Positions 55,721-64,000 of a DNA stretch of 64,000 nt are shown here, piece by piece; the stretch's first letter is position 1; every line of letters starts with the position of its first letter. Position numbers and translations under genes: made by a program. The notes below the pieces were generated by a model. That model was not told the origin of the DNA. It did not search any database and saw only the letters and a program-made list of their open reading frames with translations. The DNA is from Timema cristinae. Lineage: Eukaryota; Arthropoda; Insecta; Phasmatodea; Timematidae. The stretch covers positions 87,636,284-87,700,283 of the forward strand of contig JBCFYV010000012.1 of assembly GCA_039000515.1 (NCBI GenBank), given 5' to 3'.

Positions 55721-56509
55721 CTAGGAACGGGATGTTGGAGGACAAGTTAGGACACCTGCTAGATTGTGTCGTGTTATTAATGTTTCACTGCTAGGGACGG
55801 GATGTTGGAGGACAAGTGAGGACACCTGCTAGATTGTGTCGTGTTATTAATGTTTCACTGCTAGGGACGGGATGTTGGAGGACAAATGAGGACACCTGCT
55901 AGATTGTGTCGTGTTGTTAATGTTTCACTGCTAGGGACGGGATGTTGGAGAACAAATGAGGACACCTGCTAGATTGTGTCGTGTTATTAATGTTTCACTG
56001 CTAGGGACGGGATGTTGGAGGACAAGTGAGGACACCTGCTAGATTGTGTCGTGTTATTAATGTTTCACTGCTAGGGACGGGATGTTGGAGGACAAATGAG
56101 GACACCTGCTAGATTGTGTCGTGTTGTTAATGTTTCACTGCTAGGGACGGGATGTTGGAGAACAAATGAGGGTACCTGCTAGAGTGTGTCGTGTTATTAA
56201 TGTTTCACTGCTAGGGACGGGATGTTGGAGACAAGTGAGGACACCTGCTAGATTGTGTCGTGTTATTAATGTTTCACTGCTAGGGACGGGATGTTGGAGG
56301 ACAAGTGAGGGCACCTGCTAGATTGTGTCGTGTTATTAATGTTTCACTGCTAGGGACGGGATGTTGGAGGACAAGTGAGGACACCTGCTAGATTGTGTCG
56401 TGTTGTTAATGTTTCACTGCTAGGGACGGGATGTTGGAGGACAAGTGAGGACACCTGCTAGATTGTGTCGTGTTATTAATGTTTCACTGCTAGGGACGGG
56501 ATGTTGGAG
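55721..56509. repeat. 70-bp satellite with trimer higher-order repeat
   Basis: Eleven copies of a 70-bp unit plus a 20-bp partial: CTAGGGACGGGATGTTGGAG, GACAAGTGAGGACACCTGCT, AGATTGTGTCGTGTTATTAA, TGTTTCACTG. Copies are over 95% alike. Variants at two sites (GACAAGTGAG/GACAAATGAG/AACAAATGAG and GTTATTAA/GTTGTTAA) repeat in the order A-B-C for units 2-4 and again for units 5-7, a 210-bp higher-order unit. Unit 8 lost one base. Confidence 0.97.
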
Positions 56510-56594
56510 TATACTAATAGGCACTTGTTCCCTCTTTCACACGCTCTTACCTTGATTTTGACACAATTCCCTACGTGTAGTGATTATTATTTTT

Positions 56595-56600
<6 letters not shown>

Positions 56601-56637
<37 letters not shown>

Positions 56638-56872
56638 GCACCGCGTATTTCTACCCATACGGGTTGTACGCTTACTTTACACTAATAGGTTGAGAATTGG
56701 GAAGGTTAAATATAGAGGAAGTGAGCCCGCATTTTTATGGAGGAAGAATGGAAAACCATTTAGGAAAAACCACTCCCAGTTCCCCTAGATAGATTTGAAC
56801 CTCGATCTCCCCGTCCCCGGCAGAAGTTCAACACGAAACTAGCGCGTTAGATAACTACGCAACTGGGACGGG
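56601..56872 (-). mobile_element. SINE family C, complete, perfect TSD
   Basis: Minus-strand copy with an (ATT)n tail (56601-56632 on the plus strand as AATAATAAT). Then CTTAGCACCGCGTATTTCTA, CCATACGGGTTGTACGC, AAACCATTTAGGAAAAACC, GATTTGAACCTCGATCTCCC (B box), CCCCGTCCCCGG, ACACGAAACTAGCGCGTTAG and AACTACGCAACTGGGACGGG (head). TATTTTTATAGTA lies on both sides (56588-56600 and 56873-56885), a perfect 13-bp duplication. Confidence 0.95.
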
Positions 56873-56885
56873 TATTTTTATAGTA

Positions 56886-57456
56886 TGTATTACCTTACAC
56901 TAAGTTGCCTCTGGAACTGAGTGGTTAGGGAGTTTGACTGCATGCCCAGAAGACTCTGGTTCTATTCTGTTTGTCCCCTTTGTTGTGTGGTCAGGGAGAC
57001 TGACTGAAGATCTAGAGAACCCTGTTTCCATCTTGTCCGTCCCCGTAGTTGATTGGGAAAGCCGAACACAGGTTTAGATGGCCTGAGTTATTTTAACTTT
57101 TTTTTTTTTCCAAATTATAATAATAAAATATCTTCAAGATAGTGGTCATCTTGGACGCACCTAGTAGCCATCGAATGGGGGCGTCTCGACATGTTCAGAA
57201 AAGTTTATGTATAAAACCGTTACCTCGTCCCGTTCAACACTACCAAGTTGATGAAACGTTGCACCCTCAAGCGAGGATATGAACATGGACCATCAGTTGC
57301 TGACATCAAAGAGAAATGCGGTCCAGCTCGAAGACAGACTTATTGTCACTCTTAACCTCAAAGCAACTCTTCAGCCACACCCACGGTTCGTCTGTTTGTC
57401 TTGGAACGCGAACCAAACTGTGTCCAACAAAACGAGGAATGATTCACTCTTGACTA
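56886..57456. other. unassigned
   Basis: Three near-repeats of a GNGACTGACTGCATG/GGGAGACTGACTGAAGAT-type phrase with TTCCATCTTGTCCGTCCCC-like words occur at 56930-57060. A 61-codon frame at 57279-57464 has no recognised product. Confidence 0.3.
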
Positions 57457-57893
57457 AATTGTAGAGTGGAAAATCATAAGGGTGTAAGTGCCAAAAATAT
57501 AATTTTGAGATAATCAAATAAAACCTTTTATTTTTTATGGAAAACAAAAAACCCTTAAAGTTAGTATTTTACTGTATTATTTTACTTAGGAGCTAATCTT
57601 TTGTAATAGTAGTCTACTAACTACAAATTCATACTTCAGCTTACACTAAAAAAATTCTAAGCATCATGTGACAAAGATACGTCAAAAGGGTGTAAGTCCA
57701 ATTTATTTATTTATAAAAAGAGTTTGGTAAATATAGTGTAATGTAACTGATTTGCCCCTGAAAAGTATGTGAAAGCATTGACAATAATATCGTCCTAATT
57801 TTATAAACGTATTTAATTTTATTTAAATTATATAGTATATTAAATGGCGCTTAAAGCACTTCTTCTTCTAAGAAGGCAAAAGCCACTGATCAG

Positions 57894-58089
57894 TGACGTC
57901 ACGCACGTGACACCAGACAAGTCAGGTTGACAATTAAGGTTTTTAATTAATAACTTCCTCTTCTCGAAGGTTCGAAATAGAGATTTTAAATGTAACTTGA
58001 GTCATTTTCCGGCTCTAGAACCTCCCAGTAAAACTGAGATGTTTTTGTCTTGTATTTTGTTTTTCTAAACTAAACCTTCTCGAAGCTTC
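57894..58089. promoter_or_regulatory. CRE, E-box and two heat-shock-type elements
   Basis: TGACGTCA at 57894-57901, CACGTG at 57904-57909, and two exact TTCnnGAAnnTTC motifs: TTCTCGAAGGTTC (57961-57973) and TTCTCGAAGCTTC (58077-58089). Heat-shock factor binds such inverted triplets. They lie in the non-coding part of the transposon, downstream of its transposase. CTATAAATA at 58342-58350 would suit a plus-strand promoter. Function is inferred from words only. Confidence 0.3.
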
Positions 58090-58319
58090 CATGAGCAATG
58101 GATATATACGAAGGATGGTGCAATGTAAGGGCAGTTGGTGTCCAGAACTGATAGAACTCACTTGGCACTTGGCACTTGGCGTCCAGCAACACCTGTCCGC
58201 GCTCATACAATAGGCCGCGTATATATTTCAACGACATGATCTATTTTCTCATTAAATAAACAGAGATTCAGAAATAAAAAAACATGTCAAAATAATAAGT
58301 ATTATTAATTATAATTCTT

Positions 58320-58560
58320 TAATTGGCGCTCGATCACGGGGCTATAAATACCAATTAACTCACAACATCAAAAAACCGGACCGATTTAATTAGTGATCGA
58401 CCACGGGGCAATTACCAGCTAATTAAACGGTGTAACTTCAATCGACGCTCAACGCGACGAACCAGAACACTTCAATTGGCGCCCATCGCGGTGCAGTAAA
58501 ATATCAGAACATCACAATTGGCGCACAACGTAGGGACCCGTAATTCCAGAACATTTCAAT
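58320..58560 (+). repeat. array of TTGGCGCC-type motifs
   Basis: Five related blocks begin near 58324 (TGGCGCTCGATCACGGGGC), 58392 (TGATCGACCACGGGGC), 58442 (TCGACGCTCAACGCGACG), 58477 (TGGCGCCCATCGCGGTGC) and 58519 (TGGCGCACAACGTAGGGAC). They are separated by CAGAACATCACAAT-like spacers; the last two units are 42 bp each. The blocks resemble TGGCGCCCAACGTGGGGC, the retroelement primer-binding site complementary to the tRNA-Lys(CTT) 3' end. No LTR is visible. Confidence 0.45.
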
Positions 58561-58597
58561 AGGCCCTACACCTTATGAAGTATAAATAGATTACAGT

Positions 58598-60486
58598 TTA
58601 AATAAGTATCTTATTCCATTCCTCAATATCACCGAAAGTTTGCTTCATCATTACTTTACCGGGATATTGTCTAGATACCTTCAACCACACTGCCTTAGAA
58701 AATTATAATTTTGTTGCATTTAAACAGTCCTTTGATGCCTTATCAAAATCCTAAAATGAATCTTCAAACATTCGGACAACCCGAAAAATCGGAACTATTC
58801 TAGGAGTTTCAATTACTTCTTCAACATGTTCTATAACAATGCATTTGCTAACTTTCTTCTTTTTTTCAATCAATGCTAAATATCTATCACAGGCAAAGAA
58901 GCAATGGCCAACTCACAAAAATTTGTGCTCAATCTACTCAAACAAGCCAATGCTAACAAGATACATGTATATGAATAAAATCATGCGATTCTTATTTTGT
59001 CCCATGCAGTTATCGCTCCAAATACATAATTAATTATGATCGTTATTAATAAGATCTAATGAGCTTAGGGCTTTTAACAAAAATGATGTAATTTGATTTG
59101 TCCCTCTCCACGACTCGCCTTCATGCCATACACACATCATACCGTCATTCGAATTGACCACGTGTATCCGAAGTTATAACAACCAAGCTGCCTTGAGTAG
59201 TCAAGGTGTGTTATGGGTAAAAAAAAACTTGCTGCAAATCACTACCTGCCATACTAACTAGTCTCTATACTATCCTTTATCAAGTATTAAAATGCTACTT
59301 CAATTTTTCTACGATGCAGTTCTATATCCCTCTTTGCCTCTGCCTTTTTGCCAGCACTGGAAGAACTATTGATCAAAACAATCAAACTATCACAGATTTT
59401 ACATGTGTGTGCACGAGGTGTTTGCAAGATAGATGCGGAAATTCAATGTGTAAAACTTTTTTTTTGTAAAAATTTTAATTTACTGACTGTTAGGGTACTT
59501 ATTTTTGAATGTATTGAAAAGACTGTTAACATTTAGAGATGGACTATAGTTTTCTTTTGTGGTCTTCGCTCTGGTGTAATGGCTCACATTTCTTGTAAAT
59601 GAATTGACATGCTATTTTACTTGGTTTCTGTCATCCAAGGTGTACTTGGAATGTCGCAAACCCCCCGTTTATCTTTAAACATTGTGTCACCTCGTTTTCT
59701 TTTTTCTATTATAGTCTGCACTCTTTTGGCACTCACGGAAAAAGTGTTAATAAAAGATTGTTTGCATAGATGCACATGTGAACCCTAACCATCAGGGATT
59801 GTGTAAAATACAGTAGCGTGTCTTCGACTTTGCCCACGGTCTTCATATTTGCCATGAAGATGGCGTTGTACATGCTTTACTTGAATCAATCCTAGAAGAT
59901 ATGATCCTTGTGCTTGTCTATCGAGTGTGTAGAATTTCTCAAAGTTGTGTCTTAACCTCAGAAGTTAGGTTCGTGCCCTGATACCTGCATTTACATTTTG
60001 CCTGTAACCAAAACATAATAGGCTAACCAATCTAATAAAAATATAAATTGAATTAACCATTCCAGACGTAAACATATGTCAATTTTATACTTTTGCTACA
60101 CAAAAACAGTAAACCTACAAATAATCTGAAAACAGTGTTGTATACCATATAAAAATAAGTATAATATAGATTTGTAGGTAATATATCTTATCAATACATC
60201 TTATCTATTTTTTAAACCCCATAACTGCATTTATTATAACTCACAGCAAACACAAGGAACAATTCAAATTTACAAATAAATTAATTAATCAATCTACTGG
60301 TGAATAAATAATTAAATAAACTAACCTGTGGTGAAGGTGCTTCCTTTTCTGGTTTGGTTTTACCAACATAGTTTTTGTATTCTTTTCCACTTGTTATGAG
60401 TAATTTTGTTTGAAGTTTTTTGTTTTTGTTTTGGTTATTACCCTACCCACGTCTTTAATGTTTGAAATTGTACTTTGTTCACTCAT
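58598..60486 (-). pseudogene. two-exon transposase, inactivated
   Basis: Exon 1 (60486-60326) starts MSEQST and, after a one-base loss in an A run, reads SGKEYKNYVGKTKPEKE. An in-frame ATG at 60552 is an alternative start. A GT-AG intron (60325-60002, donor CAG|GTTAGT, acceptor TTACAG) joins in phase to exon 2: AKCKCRYQGTNLTSEVKTQL, then QAQGSYLLGLIQVKH (~59915), DKRG (59662-59673), SHYTRAKT (59561-59584), KICDSL, DYSRQLGCYNFGYTW (~59158-59203), DNCMGQNKNRM (58982-59014), IEHKF-VGHC-CDRYLALIEK (58855-58933) and PRIVPIF (~58790), ending at a stop at 58598. The ordered motifs match a transposase-like family amplified in insects. DNC-GQN probably holds a catalytic Asp (inference). At least five frame changes and about ten stops make it dead. 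Confidence 0.8.
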
Positions 60487-60791
60487 TTTAACAACATTAT
60501 AAAAATATAACCAACTATGAACAAGATTAAGATACAAATAATCAGAAGCCATTAACACAAAAATGGCGTTGTGGCACGTACACCTTTTTGAACTTAACTC
60601 GTCCAGTGACTACAACCAACCCCATCTATTGTTGGCGATAACAAACACAGCAAAATATGTGGGCATTTAACCCTTTTGTTGAGCAATGGCCTTGTCACTT
60701 ACACCATTTTGATGTGTCACACTCATTTTCATATTTTCGGCACTTACACCCTTATGACTTTCCGCTCTACAATTACAGAATAGCTTTTATA

Positions 60792-60893
<102 letters not shown>

Positions 60894-61122
60894 GATATAT
60901 CTGATCTCTTTCGTTCTCAAATGGATTTGGTTAAATGAAAGGTAAAGGAATGATAGTTTTGGACCTGCTATTTTATCAACATCTTAAAATATCTTTTGAA
61001 TATCAAGATTGTGAATTGATGGGTCGATTTTGGAGTGTGTACGGGCACAAATTGTTAGTTCATGTTCATATTTATTTGTTTTTTAAATCTATTTATACTA
61101 TTACTAGGCCTATATTGGTTTA
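60894..61122. other. nothing recognised
   Basis: Short AT-rich stretch; no feature supported. Confidence 0.3.
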
Positions 61123-61327
61123 ACCGCATCCTTTTACCTTAATGAACTGTCCGCATATTTACACTGATTGAAAAGGTAAGAGGAAGGTGTATTTAGTGTA
61201 AGTGTACCCATACTTGTGTGGATGGAGACGAGGAAACAATTGGGTTGGGGGGGGGGGGGGGGGGATCATGACACTTGGCTGGGATTTAGACCCCAATATT
61301 CCCGCAACCAGAACACCAAACTAGGAG
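61123..61327 (-). mobile_element. SINE family A with an 18-base G run
   Basis: AACCGCATCCTTTTACCTTA (tail), TCCGCATATTTACACTGATT, GTGTACCCATACTTGTGTGG, AAACAATTGGGTTG then 18 G (61247-61264), TTGGCTGGGATTTAGACCCC (B box), TTCCCGCAACC. The G run replaces the usual AAACCACCCTCAG link. Confidence 0.75.
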
Positions 61328-61631
61328 AGACAACGAACTAAATGTACTTAACTAAACATACAAAAAATAACTACAGATATCATTCATTCATGTCTTTATT
61401 ATTATTTCTCAGGTGCTTAATAATTAGAGATATTCGATAGGTTGGATAAAAATCGGCGACAAATCGGGGAATCTGATAAATTTCCCTGGAATTAGACAAA
61501 AACAAAATAAAATTTCAATTCTATTTAAGTGGTAATAATTTTGTTGCCGCTGATAGCAAACTCCGGCTGAAGGTCTGGAAGTGTGTCCCTATATGGATAG
61601 CTAACGACCTGAATGTCTTAAATGGTTTTAC
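61328..61631. other. nothing recognised
   Basis: AT-rich; no feature supported. Confidence 0.3.
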
Positions 61632-62097
61632 CCGCATTGGTGGTTGCGTGGTCTAAGGTGACATTCTCACAATATTTTGGGCTGTTGTAGAGTTAGGCCA
61701 CATTTAGAATCCAGTTCGGGTGTATTGAGAAGGTTTTTTTAATTTTTTTTGTACAAAATTTAACAAAACTGATTATATTGGCACAAGGCTTACAAACTAA
61801 CTTTATTCTAGAACAGACACAACATCAGTAATCCTGGATTCATCATTGTGAAAGGTTAAGCCATGATTTTACCACAATAATATTCTCTATAATACTAGGA
61901 ATCTAACACAGAACGCTTATAGCTCAGCATACAGACGTGCTACCGTTTGTTTTGTGCGATAGAAACTTTTCCTAAATTGTTTCCCACTCTCCTTCTAAGC
62001 AAATTCTTGTACAATACCTCAAACTCTACCTTACTCATCCCTACCCAATTAGTATTAATAGGCGGAAAGCCCGAATAGTTTGTAAAATCTGTTCACA
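61632..62097 (+). mobile_element. SINE family A split by a family E insertion
   Basis: The left part (61632-61740) has GGTGGTTGCGTGGTCTAAGG, TGACATTCTCACAATATTTT, GAATCCAGTTCGGGTGTATT and GAGAAGG. The right part (61966-62097) has AGAAACTTTTCCTAAATTG, TTTCCCACTCTCCTTCTAAG, CTACCTTACTCATCCCTACC and AAAGCCCGAATAGTTTGTAA. The two halves join at the normal link-to-body boundary of the family. Confidence 0.85.
61741..61965 (-). mobile_element. SINE family E, nested in family A
   Basis: A T run at the left (its 3' A tail), then AAAACTGATTATATTGGCAC, CAAACTAACTTTATTCTAGA, GGATTCATCATTGTGAAAGG, AGGAATCTAACACAGAACGC (B box complement) and AGACGTGCTACCG (A-box side). Interrupts an A element, so it is the younger of the two. 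Confidence 0.8.
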
Positions 62098-64000
62098 TTT
62101 TTTTAAGGGCCAGATGGTTTGATCAGTGTCAAATATAATAATTTTGAGTCTCAGTTGAGAACAAGTTTTTCATGACTCAAAGAAAGAAGGTAACATCGTG
62201 GTTTACTTTACGGTTTCATTGGCAAAATGTATTTGCATCTAATCACTTATCGGCTCCCCCTGGAGGGCGTTGAAGGAAGTACTTTAGTGAGGGGGGATTG
62301 GCTTAGTCTAGTAACGTGTTGATGGTTTAATTGAGCCGAGAACACTTCTGAAGATCAGTACAGTACATTCTCAATATGGCTATATAATGAGTAATTACAG
62401 TAAGGGTAGCTTTAGTGGGTTTGAAGCTTCGGAATTGATATTCACATTAGAACTACAGCAATTGCGCCCTTCATTTTGACTAGGGAGGCCAAAACATTGC
62501 ACCGAATTTTATCCCACTGGTTGAAATTAGCTAGTTTTAAATGTTTCGCTTGCTTTAGACACCTTTTTATGATATTTCAAAATGCTTAGGCATATTTCAA
62601 TAAGTTGATTTTTGCCTTGCATCTAGAATGAAAACACACTCACTCTTATGACCGTAACCCAACTTTCTTACTCTGATGCACCCTATAGCATTGGACACCC
62701 TTGTCTCCAAATTGAAGGCCAAAAGAAAGTCAACAATCTTGAGTGTTAGTGCCTATATGTATGTTATAATAACAAAGACTACAATAAGAATTGAAATGAA
62801 TACTAAAAGTTGAATAGACGAAAATGATGTAAATGTGTAATCAGTTTAATAACAGAGATTGAGCAATATACTAAAGTAAACAATGATATGGGATAGAAAG
62901 TGGACTAAAAATACTGTGTACAAACATAGTTGGCATATTTAAATGAAATGCAGGTCAAATTAAAAGTATAAAAAGTATAAATAAATATAGTTAATAGGAA
63001 ATACATATAATTGTTGACTAATTAAAATACACTTAAAATTAGTTTAATAGAATTAGAAACTTTAAACTCATTTAATCTAAAATATCTAAATCTAAGTTCA
63101 TAAAAACATTAATAACATGAAATGAATATTAATATATGTAAAAATTATCACAGTCTTGTTGTTGGGATTGACTTCCCTTACTCCTTTGTTATTGATAGTC
63201 CTGTACTGATGATGTCTACAGAAGTTCTATTTTACCGATATGTTTCGGTGCTAACAATTGGACGCACCATTATCATGGAGTCCGAAGGGTGGTAGGACAC
63301 GATGAGATCGAACTTAGGAAGCGGACTCTAAAATCCTAACGAAAGATTATTTTTAGAATGTTTTCTAAAATGTTAGCCTATATGTATGCTTAATTTTGAC
63401 TTATGTCCTTTGAGAAGGTCTATTTTTTTTTTTTTGGGGGGGGGGGGGGGGGGGGAGGAGAGCGATGGTCATGAATACAAAGACGGTCGTCATATTTGTA
63501 TTTTAGCTATGTAAGAGTTTAAGGTCCAAACAAAAAGTGTTTTATTTGACAGGACGAACTTATAATACACAAATCTAGCACTAACTTGTAGTTCTCTGCG
63601 ATTGGGCTGTAGCCAGAGGACATCTATTTAGATCATGTGAGTCGCTGATAGCCAGAAATATTCACTCTCCCCATCCTCTTCCTTAAGATTAGATAGCCTA
63701 TGCGTGGGTATTGCCATAATAGTGTATCTTACTCAGGGGCGCACCCACGGAAGGGAAAGAGGGGGGGGGAGAAGAAGCAGAGAATTCCCCTCTCCCACTG
63801 CCAACAAAATCGCAACTAATTATAATAAAAACTTAAAACATAACTCTATTACAGAGAATTAAAGATTATTCGAGTGCCTAGGCTAGGACAAGAAACACTA
63901 TTTTTCAATGTACCTACCACGTGTGGCGAATGAGAAGTGAAATTGAGAAATTAGATTATTTAATCGAAGATTTAAAACAACACACACTGTTTGAAGAAGT
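62098..64000. other. mostly unassigned; T/G run and possible hAT end
   Basis: AT-rich. A 13-base T run and 20-base G run lie at 63423-63455. CTCAGGGGCGCACCCACGG at about 63734 resembles a hAT left end, but the window stops before any partner could appear. The word pair ACCGATATGTTTCGGT (63235-63250) is a small stem-loop. No gene recognised. Confidence 0.35.

Larger units (their letters stand above)
57461..60770 (-). mobile_element. 3.3-kb DNA transposon, autonomous but decayed
   Basis: Terminal inverted repeats start GTAGAG at 57461 and, on the minus strand, at 60770; 35 of the first 38 bases agree, including CATAAGGGTGTAAGTGCC. AATT borders both ends (57457-57460 and 60771-60774), fitting a 4-bp target duplication, although AATT is self-complementary and could belong to the repeats. 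Inward-facing GGTGTAAGT words recur near 57480, 57685, 60746, 60705 and 60584. The minus strand carries the broken two-exon transposase gene (58598-60486). A 4-bp TSD occurs in Sola and a few other groups; I do not assign a superfamily. Confidence 0.8.

Noticed and set aside
58015..58206. 63-codon minus-strand frame as part of the transposase
   Set aside because: Lies downstream of the transposase stop and shows no family motif.
58320..58560. LTR retrotransposon leader
   Set aside because: PBS-like words are present, but no LTR, polypurine tract or pol motif is visible nearby; kept only as a repeat.

Overview
This is eukaryotic intergenic or intronic DNA from a large, repeat-rich animal genome, most likely an arthropod and probably an insect. 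It is AT-rich. The longest open frame is about 160 codons and lies inside a 33-bp tandem repeat. There are no operons, ribosome binding sites, rRNA genes or CRISPR arrays. The insect assignment rests on three things. One is a LINE C-terminal fragment of a type I know from insect genomes (53578-53985). One is a decayed transposase of a family I know as amplified in insects (58598-60486). The third is a tRNA-derived SINE at 400-661 that resembles widespread arthropod SINEs. No species is claimed.

No intact protein-coding gene was found. The best host-gene hint is one short exon-like segment (23860-23901) with a polypyrimidine tract and acceptor before it and a consensus donor after it. It lies about 600 bp downstream of a promoter-like cluster of paired ETS sites and a CCAAT box (23205-23254).

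Most of what can be named is mobile or repetitive DNA. About 40 tRNA-derived SINE copies fall into several families. Families A, B and C have different heads but share one 3' tail (CCCGAACGGGTAGTAAGACG, then a short AAT-rich run). Three B/C copies have perfect 12-13 bp target-site duplications (42924, 43287, 56601). Several copies are nested or interrupted: B inside A at 36156-36347, E inside A at 61741-61965, and a TA-flanked MITE inside A at 19532-19655. DNA transposons include three hAT-like non-autonomous elements (one nested in another at 12722-13693, a third at 17206-17601), a Tigger/pogo-like element (46945-47368), two copies of a palindromic TA MITE, two palindromic elements with tRNA-like arms (6071-6282 and 51552-51996), and a 3.3-kb element (57461-60770).

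That 3.3-kb element is the most informative locus. It has matching terminal inverted repeats, AATT at both ends and inward-facing subterminal GGTGTAAGTGCC-type motifs. On the minus strand it holds a two-exon transposase gene with a GT-AG intron, now full of stops and frameshifts.

Tandem arrays: 39-bp unit (7464-8672), 33-bp unit open in both directions (22550-23046), 44-bp unit with higher-order structure (27740-29338), about 44-bp unit (55434-55690), 70-bp unit with a three-monomer higher-order repeat (55721-56509), and two old diverged arrays (25130-26190 and 39080-40800). The remaining stretches are AT-rich or mildly GC-rich sequence in which I recognise nothing; they are listed so the reader knows they were examined.
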